From contig VWZP01007832.1 in assembly GCA_013396995.1 (NCBI GenBank), positions 1,928,711 to 1,992,710 on the forward strand: a DNA stretch of 64,000 bases, read 5' to 3'. A model generated the notes under the pieces. It was not told the DNA's origin. It did not search any database and worked only from the letters and a program-made list of their open reading frames with translations. The translations under genes were made by a program, and so were the position numbers. This document shows, piece after piece, positions 1 to 11,120 of the stretch (the first letter of the stretch is position 1; every line of letters begins with the position of its first letter). Source of the stretch: Dicaeum eximium. Lineage: Eukaryota; Chordata; Aves; Passeriformes; Dicaeidae.

Positions 1-1576
1 AATGGGCAAAATTTAAGGCAGTCCCCACTATTTTAAGCAATTACTTCAGAGAAATTCCAGTCTCAGAGTTTACAGATACAGAGAGTTTTGTCACTCTCTT
101 CAGTTTGAGCAGGCTGGGGAGCAAAGGGCGTTGTAGTTGATCTACATAGTAATATTCTGTGCATTAAGCAGTCTTCTTTTCCCCTCATGTAAAACTTCCC
201 TTGTAAACTTAGTAAGTCACTGTGAAGGCAGAAAGCTTTATTTTTTTTCCCAGCCTTCATTATAATGCAGTCAAATTGCCCTTCAAGACATTTTTCCATG
301 ATGGTATCTGAACTTCAACTTTCACACTAGCATAGGCAATATCAGGACTACAGCACTGTTGATGTAAAGAGAGGGATTTAAAAAAATTGCTGTGTCTAAT
401 CATTTTGCATTTTTCAAGTTTGCACAATAAATAGACTAATCAATCTTCTAAGAAAACATGCCCCAGAAAGAACTGCACTGCAGAATAAATAACGCAGGTT
501 TTATTAGCCTTGTATTCTACTTACTAATCACCTATCTGTAGCAGGTATCTGAAGGGCACAGCAGAGGTGACTAGTCACTCTCTTGAAATTTTTTACCTGC
601 ATTTTGACATTTTCTTTTCCTCAGGTATTTTCACAGTTTGGGGGAGTGAGTGAACAGCAAGAGATTAAAGAAAAAACTGCATATTATTTTTGATTGCAAA
701 TTTTTGCGATTTTATTTTGCAAAAATGCTTTCCTCTCTTCGTGTTTTGTTTTGAGCTTAAACCAAACATCCTTTGGCAAAACTAGCTGTGGGATTATTGG
801 CAGAAGAATATTTTTTGTCTTTCTGTTTTCCAATTTTATCTGTCACTGAAAAACCTAAATGTCATACAAAACTCAAATTTTATGTTGTATTTCTGTTTTC
901 ATATAAATGAGGAACTGGAATGGTTGATTTGCTACATGGTAAATAGCATATACACTTTGATTCCTGCAGTAAAGACCTGTATTCTAAATTCTGAGGTTTT
1001 TCTGAATCTCTGTATATTGCTTATATTCACCTCTAGCAGAAGATGTTCACTTAGGAGACTTTGCTTTTAGAGATACTTGAAGATGTTGGAGGAACTAATG
1101 GCTTTACAAGATACAACATCTCTTTGAAAAGCAAAGGAGCAAGTAGCCACTGTATAATTGCAAAAGGAATCTGTTTTCCTGGGGAAACCTTTGTTTGAAA
1201 CCAAACTCACAATGAATTAACCAAATAAAACTACCCCAAAAGTCTTTAATTAGAATGCTTTCTATCTGGGTAGGAACAAAAAGCAAATCCATCAGATTTA
1301 GGAGGCAGGCAGAATCTTAAGAACAGAATATTACTTTCTGTGAACTGTGCTCCTGTCTCAGTGATCCTGAAGACCTCAATATTGCACCTTTGAGAATTTC
1401 AGTGTAGTATCTTCAGATCATAAAGGCAGCAAATCTGTCAAATATCATCATTACGTGGTTGCCTATGATAACGAGGATTAGATGAAATGAGCAAAGATGT
1501 GTGCCTTTTTCTTATGTTCCTTAGAAGCAGGTATTGCCTCGACATTTTGAGGATTCTCTGAGGGTTGGTGCTGTCT
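1..1576. other. Unassigned AT-rich DNA
   Basis: I see no gene, RNA gene or recognisable repeat here. Open frames are under 80 codons and lack a recognisable domain or convincing splice context. The base composition matches the other unique stretches of the window. Confidence 0.6.
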
Positions 1577-2776
1577 TGTCCTAGTTTAGGCTGGGACAGA
1601 GTTAATTTTCTTATTAATTTTCTTATTTCTTATTTGTGGTATATGCTCTCCATTGGAATTTACCAGCCTCAGGAACAGGGCTGAGGTTACCATGTTGTTG
1701 TACTTTGTAGCACTGGCTTATGATATGATAAAACTGCTGGTAATGAAACCAGTCTGATATTTGTACTCAGTATTGCTGTGGTCTCCATACTTGAGGAGAC
1801 ATCAATCTGCAACTATTAATAATTACACTTTTAAACTTTTCTCCTCAGAGGCTTAGCCTATGGAGGAGACATTCCCACAAGTTTAGTGGGAAAGGGGAAG
1901 CACCATTTGAGAACTTTGAAATTTCTTAATATCACTGAGTTATTGAAACCAACATCAACCTATTGCTAGGAACTAAGATGTTTTGCTGAAGGAGTTCTAG
2001 AGCTTTTCTAATGTTTAACAACTGTTTAAGAATATCACATAGAGATCTGCCCTAGGTTGGGTAACTATAAATGGTAGTGTGCAAGGGATAAAACAGGCTA
2101 GTGCCTGTTCTAGTGAAGGCTGGGTGCCTTCAGTTTTTTGGAACTCTACTCCTGAACAAGTCCAGAATCTGAAAAAACTAGTAAAATATTTAGAAAAAAT
2201 ATGCTGTTACCCTGGCAATTCCAGAGAGACACAAATCACTGTAAGGTGCTGGGACCTGACCTATGCCTACCAAATCTTCTTCAATACTATTCAGTACCTT
2301 CAAGGGGAAAAGATCTCTGTATCTGAAAACACAGTGACAGACACTGCAGCTACTACATGTCCTGTGGCAGACACTGTGGCTACTCCAGCCCTGGCAACAG
2401 GCACTGCCCTGAACAAGAGAACCAACCCATGCTAGTATTAATTGCCCTGATACACAAGAAAAAATTACCATAAAAGCCAGCTTGTTTAGTAGATGTGGAT
2501 GAAGCAGAACCAGTAGAAAAGGAGCATCAGGCAGAACAAGAGGTATAGCCACTTGATCTTATCCCTGAGTGAGTACAACTCAAAAAGATTTCATCCATCA
2601 TCCATGTGGGCTCATTACGTATATATTCTATTTCCATTATTAAACAGTTCTTGTCAAAACCCGCAGGTTTTACCTCTTTCTAATCATCCTCCCCTTCCCT
2701 TCAGGGTGTGTGTGTCTATCAGTGAGAGTGGCTGTGTCATAGCCACTTAGCTGCCATCTGAAATTAAACCACAACA
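1577..2776 (+). mobile_element. Decayed LTR retroelement with gag-like interior
   Basis: The left end reads tgtcctagtttaggctggga and the right end reads attaaaccacaaca, giving the TGT...ACA termini expected of a retroviral LTR. The last 55 bases (2722-2776) closely match the reverse complement of the first bases of the element at 42515. The left end likewise matches the reverse complement of that element's right end, so both ends belong to one family. A gag-like reading frame lies in between (separate entry). From experience this is a common avian endogenous-retrovirus LTR family, but the family name was not checked. I found no matching target-site duplication: the flanks are tgtct and cccta. 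A true solo LTR should not contain gag. The copy is therefore probably an internally deleted provirus in which the outer parts of both LTRs survive. Confidence 0.7.
2079..2620 (+). pseudogene. Broken gag-like fragment of an endogenous retrovirus
   Basis: An open stretch of 118 codons runs from 2079 to 2435. It begins with a helical, charged segment containing PEQVQNLKKLVKYLEKICC, followed by a Cys/Trp-containing segment and then an Ala/Thr/Pro-rich linker, and it ends at a stop. A Glu-rich acidic stretch follows near 2492-2545 in another frame, and a further segment from about 2553 reads in the first frame again. Helical domain, flexible linker and acidic tail is the arrangement I associate with the gag-like protein of avian LTR elements. 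The stops and frame changes show it is dead. No protease, polymerase or envelope coding follows. It sits inside the LTR-bounded element at 1577-2776, on the same strand as that element's inferred transcription. The 120-codon frame on the opposite strand (2190-2552) is a shadow of this one. Confidence 0.6.
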
Positions 2777-2989
2777 CCCTACAAAATTCCAAGACTAGTA
2801 TTAGATCAAAAAAGTCCCATTAGAACCCCACGATTTGCCGAGTTTATGGTAATGAATGCTAAAACGGAAAGTGTATTATCATAATTCCTTAATTATGAAA
2901 ATTAAATACTTGCAGAAATTCTGTTTCAAAGTGACCTCTGAGAGGTTTTAGAGTCCGACTACTCATGTAAAGCTCTAGATCAGGTTAGC

Positions 2990-3610
2990 AGTGACTTTGT
3001 TCGGCAGGGTCTTGAAAATCTCAAGGATGGAAATTATGCATCCTCTCAGGGTATGCATCCTCTCCCCTTGCAATCCAGCTTTCTGATTAATTCTTTCCCC
3101 CCAATGTCTAATCATGCATAAATGATAAGTGGCTTTTGCACTTCTTTATACTGGCTTTAGTGAGAACAGCTGGGCTTCATTGTCTTTGGACATGAAGAAC
3201 TTTGGAACTAACCCTTCCATATCTCCACATCCCTCCTGAGGTGGAAAGCCAAAAGTAGCCACAGTATTTCAGGTATGGCATCAGCAATGCTGAGTGGAGA
3301 AAGCTGATATTTTCCTTTGGTCTGCTTGCCATGCTGTCTCTATGTGTTACAGGCATATAATCCATAAAAATTCCATACAATTCCCTAACATCCTCATATC
3401 ACATAAAGTCTTCTTATAGTTTAGTGTGTGTCTTTGTAGTCTTTGCTCAGACAAGACTGCTGTGTTGATTGATATTTAATCCTATGTCCACCATCAGCCC
3501 CACAATCTTTTACAGCAGGGCTGATACTCAGCCAGTTGGTTCTCAGCCCACAGTGTTGCAGAGGATTACCCTGAACACATAATTTTCCACTTTTCCTTCT
3601 TGAACTTCAA
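2990..3610 (-). mobile_element. CR1-type LINE, 3' part
   Basis: Read on the - strand this is a diverged CR1 3' region. The + strand text 'gggtcttgaaaatctcaagg' followed by 'atggaaattatgcatcctctc' is the reverse complement of the usual CR1 block ending in a small-insertion phrase about 150 bases from the 3' end. The stretch 'cacagtatttcaggtatggc' at about 3259 and 'agcagggctgatactcagcc' at about 3514 are landmarks progressively further upstream in the element. The order of the three landmarks is collinear over about 620 bases. The ORF2 remnant has no open frame of useful length. It is old, with many substitutions and small gaps. Confidence 0.7.
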
Positions 3611-3699
3611 GATTTCTATTGGCACAATCCCTGTTTTACAAGGAATTATGGATTGATTCTCCTCTTCTTGTGCCAAATACTTCCCCTACCAGCTGGTAG

Positions 3700-4145
3700 C
3701 TCATTACTACTGGCATTCCTCAGGGGTCAGTACTGGAACTGAGAGTGTTTATCATCTTTTTTACTCATCTTAGTGATGAGATGGATGTACCATCAGCATG
3801 TCCATGAATTGTGGGCAGTTGTTAATGCACTGCAGTGTACAGCAGCTACTTGGAGAGCTCAACAGACTGGAGTCATGAGCTGACAGGAGCCACAGAAAGT
3901 CCATAAAAAGCAAATGCAGAATCCTGTACATGGGGTGTAAGCAACAGGCAAGCTGCTATAAAGCAGCTGTGCAGAAATGGACAGAGGGCTGCTCATGAAG
4001 AATAGGCTGAGTGTGAGTTAGGAGTGACTTAGTCAAAGAAGACTAGCCACATACTAAGCGGGTTTAGCAAGACTGTAGTTTGAGGGGAGGGATTATTCCC
4101 TTCTATTCAGCACATGTAGAACCACACTGTCCAGTGTTTTCTCTA
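3700..4145 (+). mobile_element. CR1-type LINE, ORF2 fragment
   Basis: The stretch 'ggcattcctcaggggtcagt' followed by 'actggaactgagagtgttta' is the CR1 reverse-transcriptase segment encoding the G-V-P-Q-G-S type motif. About 370 bases further on, 'gagggattattcccttctat' is another ORF2 landmark, in the correct order and orientation. Stops interrupt the frame. The 3' end is missing: similarity fades near 4145, where a possible LTR begins. It is a separate insertion from the - strand CR1 just upstream. That one covers a more 3' part of the element. Confidence 0.7.
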
Positions 4146-4156
4146 TATTTAATGGA

Positions 4157-4466
4157 TGTTGTGTGTTGTAGGCACACAATTTGTGGTAATTGGGAGTGGG
4201 CTACAGCTGTGTGAGACAGGTGACTGGTATTGAAAGTAATGAGCCAGGGAGTGCTGAGGGGCACTGACCAATCACAAAGGTGTAGAGAGGACACACAGGT
4301 GGAATGCATGTGAGATCAAGAGTTTAAAAGGTTGTAGTGAATAACAATAAAGAGTAGATGCTTGCAGCCTTCTAAAGTGGTAGATGTTACTCTGTATGAG
4401 CAGATGCCTGAAGCCTTCTTCAGTGTTGGTTGTGGCTCCACTGGCCTTCTGCTATTGCTGTGTGCA
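4157..4466 (+). mobile_element. Possible compact solo LTR
   Basis: About 310 bases begin near tgttgtgtgttgtaggcacac and end near tgctgtgtgca. Inside, a TATA-like TTTAAAA at 4323-4329 is followed by AATAAA at 4346-4351. Such close spacing of promoter and polyadenylation signal is typical of compact avian retroviral LTRs. An inverted CCAAT-like accatcac motif is not convincing. No target-site duplication could be fixed, so the boundaries are approximate. It interrupts or abuts the CR1 fragment at 3700-4145. It could instead be unrelated unique sequence with chance signals. Confidence 0.4.
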
Positions 4467-5404
4467 TAGGGATTTTCCACATCACATGAGACTAACTGTT
4501 CCAGTCTGTTGAAGCAATGGGAGAATTAACAAGGCAGAACATCCAGATCAGCCTGCTAAACACACTTACACCCACTTTAATCCTCACTCTCTCTCTGGTG
4601 CTGTTTTCCCAAAACAGCAGAAAGATCGCTCCAGACAAAGCCAAGCGCAGATTTTTGGCATTGAATAACATGTTGTCAAGATTAATCTATTACTGTTACT
4701 GGAAATTGCTCCTCAGTCAATATTAGCAGACATTAGTGTCATATCTCATCAGATGGTGTAGTTTCAGAAGTAGAAGGGTGAGAGATGTTACATTTTAAGT
4801 CTTTATTTTAGTTTTGTTTTAGTTCTGCCCCTCAGTGGGTGCAAGTGTTGATATCTAAAAAGATGGAAATATTTTCCATTCTGCTTTCTACTCTACAAGC
4901 CTTGAAGAGTATTTTGCAGTCCATTCTGACAAAACAAGACAGATAACCATATAAATTCACGTGTCTTGTGGGGTCTGTTAACTGGGGGATCATAACAGTA
5001 TCATTATTTCAATTACCAGAACTGAAAATTGATCCAGAGGAAATAGGAAAAGGGTCACTGCAACTCTTTAGCACCAGAATTCCTCTGCTCTGCAGTTCTT
5101 CAGTATTTTAAGAAAGGTGGTTTAATTGGAAGGAGTAGCAAAATCATAAACATCACATACTTACAGGGTATTACCTCTATTATTTGATGGCCCTTGTTGG
5201 CTTTTTAAACTCATTTGTTTCTTTGCTTGTTGTGATAAAGGGATAGTACAAATGAAATGTTATGCATGTACAACAGAATGGATAACTAAAGCCCTTGATC
5301 TGCTTCTTGTTCTGGTTATAAATGACAGAACTATTAACATCTGTGAAATCAGTGAGAACCCTTTAAAACATAACCAGAGTGGAAGAATTAAAGGATTTGA
5401 AGCA
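4467..5404. other. Unassigned AT-rich DNA
   Basis: I see nothing recognisable. A 69-codon open frame at 4517-4726 and a 72-codon frame at 5252-5470 have no family resemblance, and the second runs into the CR1 at 5405. Confidence 0.55.
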
Positions 5405-5730
5405 GGGAGTTGTAGAGAGATCATGTCTCCCCTGAGCCTCCTTTTCTCCAACTTCAGCTCCCTCAGCTGACCGTCATAACACCTGTACTCCAGCCCCTTC
5501 ACCACCTCCATTGTCCTTCTCTGGACCTCACTGCCTTTCTTGTTGTGAGGGGCCCCAAACTGGCACAACACTCGAGGTGTGGCCTCCCCACTGCTGCGTA
5601 CAGGGGAATGATGCCTGCCCTGGTCTTGCTGGCCACACTATTGCTGATATAGCAGGGCTGCCATTGGTCTTCTTGGCCACCTTGGGCACACTGCTGGCTC
5701 ATGTTCAGCCAGTTGTCAGCCAACATTCAT
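5405..5730 (-). mobile_element. CR1-type LINE, truncated
   Basis: On the + strand the sequence 'ctcccctgagcctccttttc' followed by 'tccaacttcagctccctcag' is the reverse complement of a well-known CR1 stretch. So is 'gccccaaactggcacaacac' followed by 'tcgaggtgtggcctccccac', and 'gctcatgttcagccagttgt' near the right end. The landmarks are collinear. It lacks the 3' terminal 8-base repeats on its left side, so it is truncated at both ends. It is less diverged than the CR1 at 2990. The open frames crossing it on both strands are by-products. Confidence 0.8.
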
Positions 5731-8377
5731 AAACACCCTTAAAACCATGAAAGTGTTTTCCTTCCAAAAGTATTTCTGTGTAACATACTTAGGGAGACTA
5801 TAAATGTTCTGAGCAGTGGTAAAACTGCGTGTCACTCTTGCATGTAGCATTATTACTTGTAAAGGTATGTACATAATTGAATTAAAAGAAATCTTTGTTA
5901 CATAAAGGTAAGTACTGTAGTGTATGAGATGCACTTAGAGAACAGGGCTTTGCAACATATTTCTCTGTGCTAGAGTTTTATGGCTGTCACTAAATGTCAG
6001 CCACTGATCCAGTGGCTATATTATCTGAGATTCAATTACAGTGGATCAATGTTGTCTTTTTAACAATAACCTTTGTAGCACGCTGAGGAGCGCTGGAAAT
6101 GCATCCTACACCACAAACATAGTACCAATCAACAGCAGTGGTACTGCTAACATATACAAATGAGAAAAGAACAAAACATTTAAGAATCAACTTCCAAGTG
6201 CTGAAGAAACTTTGAGCACTCAAGTCTTTGCCAAAGAAATAAATGAAAAAAGTAGTTTGATAATTTTTCCAACACTTGCCCATATATTTTCCTTTCCATA
6301 CATATATCAAATCACCCACAGAAAGATCCTGATTTTTAAACAGAAAATACCTGTTTTTATTCAGCCTGACCTTGATGTAACATGGAAATTTTTTCTTCTC
6401 GCAGTTCCTTCAGAAGTCTAATTATTCCAAGGAACACAATTCAGTATTTTCACACTTATAGTTGCAGGTTTATTTCTTTCTTGATCTGACTGGAAAAATG
6501 AACCACAACATTAGGACTTGCATTCAGTTTTTGTTGCAGGGTTGATGACTGATGACAGAAAAAATAATTATTTTCATTCGAAAAGGAATAGTAACAGGGT
6601 CATTTATGTCCACCTGTGATTTTGGGCACAGACTGTATGTTATCAATAGCCAGTACTGGGAACAAAGTCCTTATTGCAAGACCCAGTCACTCAAGTATCA
6701 TTATGATGAGAAATGGAAAATTTTCATGATTTCAGAGGGAACTTCATACAGGTTTAAAAGAGTAGTGCCAGAGCATATTGTTTTTTTCCTGATTTGTGGT
6801 TTTTTCACAAAGCTTTGATGGGTCTATTAATTTTGTTGGGGTTTTTTATATATGGAAGTTTTCTGCAATACATAAATAAGGTCTACTCTTCTCTCCTATT
6901 CTCATGTCCTGCTGTCTTCATCCCCAAATAGCTAAGGAAGATAAGAAATAGGAAAATTAGAAGAGAAGCATTTGGCATGAGAACCTCCCATGGATCGTTT
7001 AATTTTGTAATTAAAGGCTGTGAGTGTTATATTGTCTTAACTTATTTATACCTATGTATTTATATATGCTATGCTACACCATTTAAGGCAAGGCTGCAAC
7101 TCTTGCATACTCAGAACCTTCTTCCTCCTGACTCTTATTCTTTGTGACTCATACTGACATAACATTGTTTTAGAAATAGTAACTCTGTTGTCCCTTTTTA
7201 CAATAATTATTAGATCAATCAGAGGATGATTAAAAGTTTTCCAAAGCTTTTTATAATCAGAGATCACCCTTCCTTTCTATCCTCTACTATGGTTGTTTGA
7301 ACAAAGCCACCAAAACTGTGCTGTTCTTTGTCTTAAATGGCTCAAAAATTTAAAAAATAGCATTTCATTATATGTCTCAAGCTATACAGTTGTACCTGAG
7401 CACCTCTATAATACCTGAGATATGTAAATGTAAAATGAGGACTAGGTTAGTATTGATGGTGGTGGGCAGGTGTCATTGGGAGCAAAATGCAATAGGACTT
7501 ATGGATAGTATGTCTGCCTTTGTGCTTAGGCAGAAATGTCTGCCTTTTCTCACTGTGCTATCATTTGTCATCAGATTATGCACTACCTTCTGACTTGAAA
7601 CATGTCCACAAATCAGGACACAGTGGTCAGTAAGTGCTTGTCCACACTTTCCCACAGCGCTGCAGAGGGACAGCAACCCCAGGTGAACGTGTTTATGCAG
7701 GCTCAGGTGAAGGCTCTGTATTTACACAGAGGGGCTGTGCCAGTGTATCGTGTGGAAATGATTCTCTCTCTCTCTGAAATGTGAAGTAAATAAGAAAACT
7801 AAAACTGAAGAGTCCAGAGAATACATGGATTTTCAGGGAATGAGTTTTATGTAAGTTTAGCGGTAGACTGAGACAAACTAGGGCAAATAACCCCTAGCCT
7901 TTCATACAAGTTTGCTTTCATTTCCAGTGAGAAGGTGTGAAAGGCCTTCATTCTTCTGCTGGTGCAGTACCTATTGTTTGTGAGTGTAGTCATCAGTAAA
8001 ACTTTAGAATTGCCTTATTTGCTGGAGGAGTATCCAAGGGCTACAAATCAAGGATAAATTCATATTTTCTCATTTCACCTAATGAAAAGGGATAAAAAGG
8101 ATGGAGTAGAGAGTTTCCAAAGGCCTCCTTTGGGGTCTGTTCAACTCTGAGCATAACCTGAATTCCAGGATGATTTAAAGGTGCTTTCACATCCCCAGCC
8201 ACAGAAGTCACAACTGAAAGGTCATGCAAACCTGGGCTGCAGAGCCAGGTCTACTATAGATGGCATTCCTGAAGAGTGGGAAGTTTGAGCAGCTTCTCCT
8301 CAGGCTTCAGAGAGTTCCACCTCTTCTTTCCCCAGAGACTCACAGACTTCTGGGTAAGAAAATACAGCAGAGGTAAA
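5731..8377. other. Unassigned AT-rich DNA
   Basis: I see no gene or recognisable repeat. The longest open frames (95 codons at 6032-6319 on the - strand and 88 codons at 6552-6818 on the + strand) have no recognisable domain. A short run of alternating tctctctctc lies near 7761. Confidence 0.55.
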
Positions 8378-8410
8378 TGAGCATGTTTGAGCATGTTTGA
8401 GCATGAGCAT
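8378..8410. repeat. Short tandem repeat, 10-bp unit
   Basis: The unit tgagcatgtt is present in two perfect copies (8378-8397), followed by a third copy changed in its last two bases. It is probably a recent slippage product. Confidence 0.85.
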
Positions 8411-10559
8411 CCTGCCAAAAGGAAGAAAGATATGCCTCTGTATCCAAGGGGTGTATCTCCTAGGGATCTGTGTCTTAAATCATGCAGGACACTCTTTCTC
8501 AGGAAGGAACAGATTAACCTCTTCCATCCAAGTACCTAAGTGAAAAGAAAACCTTTAATCTGGTTGGAAATCTACATGAAATCAGTGATGTGGTTGAGAA
8601 CATAGTCTTGATAGAAGTAAATACTAAGTAACTAAAGTGTACACAGATAGTTCTCACTTAATTCAGACAGCTGAAATTACACAGATAGACTTTACTGATA
8701 TAATAGTTTGGAATTGAGCCCCACATCTTTACTCTCACCATACAAGTTACAAATTTGACAATATTGACCAGGATAATCAGCACTCACATTTTAACATTAA
8801 TCTGTCATTTATGTCTATGTAGATATCTTCCTTTTTTACTGTACAAGCGAATGGGAGAATTATATCTCTAAATGTCTAGTCTGAGACATATGGCCTCAGC
8901 CAAAGTGACATTTAATTCAATCATCATGCATCACTGACATTGCTCACACAATGCAATGGTACTCAGTTTATGAAAAAGACAAACAGATCAAGTCCTCTCA
9001 TATTAGCTAATTCCCTAAACTGTGCTCATCTTTAAAAAAAAAAAAAAGAGAAGAGCTGTGCCCTGGAGATTCCTGCAACGTTTAACAAATACACTAAAGA
9101 CAAGTAAATGACTTCAATGTAGTCACACTTAAGCACCTGTTGTTTGCTTCCAGGTTCTAACTATCTGCAAGAATGTTAATCTAATTAACAATTTGATTTC
9201 CTGTCTTACTTCCTATCTTGCCTCTTCCTTCTCACCACTAACACCACCATTGGCCAGAAAAGTGTTTATTAGGAAGACGAATCATCCTGAATTGTTCATT
9301 TCTGGGTACAATTTACACTTGTGCTACTTATACATGGACAACTCTCTTGTGCTTCAAGAAGCCAAACTTGACATGGAAAAATCAAAGTTTGCTGCCAGAA
9401 AGGTATGAGGTTAATTCAGTCAAATCATCAAGGTTTTCTTGAACAGAATGTTGAGACAGATGTCTTCTTTACTAAGCTTATCTTAGTAGATATTGGTTTC
9501 AAAATTTCACAAGATCAAATGGATCCCAGTGACTGTTCTGCTGCAAACATACATCAAGAGTAGACCTCCTTACTTTTTATTTGCAAGCCTATCCAAACTA
9601 CTTCTTACTTGGCCTGTTTATTTTCTTAGTCATTAATTAATTAGGTGTAGAAAGATCCCAGTTAAAAAATATTGCCATAAAATAAAGTGCTGTAAATGCT
9701 GACTAGGAATTTCTACATCATACTTGTAGAAAAACTACAAAAAATGTTAAGAGGAAAGGAAACACATGCACCCACATCTAAAACTAATATGCACTGTTCT
9801 GACAAGATATATTTAGGACAGGTTTCTCTGTTGTGTGACATACCACTTTCATTTTCACAGTGGAAGGAGAATTATGCTTTCTGCAGGCTCAGTGGAAGAG
9901 GGTGATGTCACTTGTAAGAGGCAGTATAAAACCAACAGTAATTATTCATCTTTGTGCCCTGATTCAGCCTTCTTTCCAAATACACTTCTTTTCAAAACAA
10001 AGACACAAACAATGCTGTATATACATCTTAAATCAGAGCTTCTTTATCCACAGTGTAAACTTCCTCTGGCCATTGGTAGAAAATCTCAAGGATTTTTGAA
10101 AGCAGGTGGAAGAGAAACTGTATGCATACCTAATTTTATTCCCAGTACTTAATCAGGAGTTTTATTAAGTGAGGCACAAATGTGTTTTAGTTCCCTTGGG
10201 CACAGTAGTGTGTTTCTGGGGATACTAATAAGGGTCAGAATGTCTTCTCTTCATCAGATGTAAATAAATTACTTTCTCCTGCTTAGTTAAAACTGTGCAT
10301 TCTTTATTATGGGAAAACACAGATTTTAAACTTTGTATGCCGAATGACAGGATCCTAACTTTTTCCTTGGAATGAAAGATTAGGAGAACTGAACTTCAAC
10401 CACTGCCTCACACATACTAGCTATACCTTGAGATTTCATTCAAAAAGCTCATCTTGCCAATTGAAATATAGCCACTGGGGTCAAGCACAAAAAGAGAAGA
10501 AATTGATGTGAGAGTCCAGAGTTCATCAGAAGTTATGTTTATAGCAGGATTCTTTTGGC
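8411..10559. other. Unassigned AT-rich DNA
   Basis: It contains a run of 14 A at 9034-9047 and otherwise nothing recognisable. The overlapping frames at 9696-10152 (69, 105 and 79 codons) show no known domain and are likely chance. Confidence 0.55.
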
Positions 10560-11120
10560 CATGTTTGCTCATTCTATAAAATTATGTATATAAATACTTA
10601 ATGCCCTGTTGTAAACATCTACATTTGAAGATGTGATGTACATCTGATTTCTAATTAATTGTAAAACTTAAATGTGAATATCCAGCTCCTTGTAGAATGT
10701 GCAAACAAATATAGTTTGGTTATTCTTATCTCTAGGCCTTATGTGTAGTTGCTAACAAATTATCTAACTAAGTTTAATTGCAAACGAGCATCCAGATATT
10801 CTATTTAAATTTCAAGACATGTTTCTGCTATTAAATGAGATTTTTTTAATGCCTGATTTAATGGAAATGTAGCAGTCAGGTACATTCAGGCTAATAGGAG
10901 CATGGCAATTACAACGGCTGTGCAGAAATGTGGGGATTTTCAACATAATCTAGATATTCCTTCCTCAGCATGTATTTACAATTACAATATATCGTTGTGA
11001 ATATATGCCACGTTTTTAAGCTTTATTGCAGTTAATTTTTGGCAAAAAAAATCTTAACTGATATCAACTGCAAATTTTGCTATTAAAGCTGCAGTGCTTT
11101 TATCAATATTTTCCGCAAGA
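10560..11120. other. Candidate conserved non-coding element
   Basis: This stretch is unusually dense in TAAT/ATTA cores and in AT-rich motifs of the kind bound by homeodomain factors. Examples are ctaattaattg near 10652, 'catggcaattacaacggctg' near 10902 and ttgcagttaattttt near 11027. It has no repeat similarity, no open frame of note and little low-complexity sequence. This texture is common in conserved enhancers of gene deserts. Conservation cannot be judged from one sequence, so this is inference only. Confidence 0.25.

Noticed and set aside
2190..2552. 120-codon open frame on the - strand
   Set aside because: It lies opposite the gag-like frame and has no domain. A shadow.
2990..4145. 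Twin-priming inversion of one CR1
   Set aside because: The - strand part covers the 3' portion and the + strand part covers an upstream ORF2 portion that ends before the 3' tail. This fits two insertions better.
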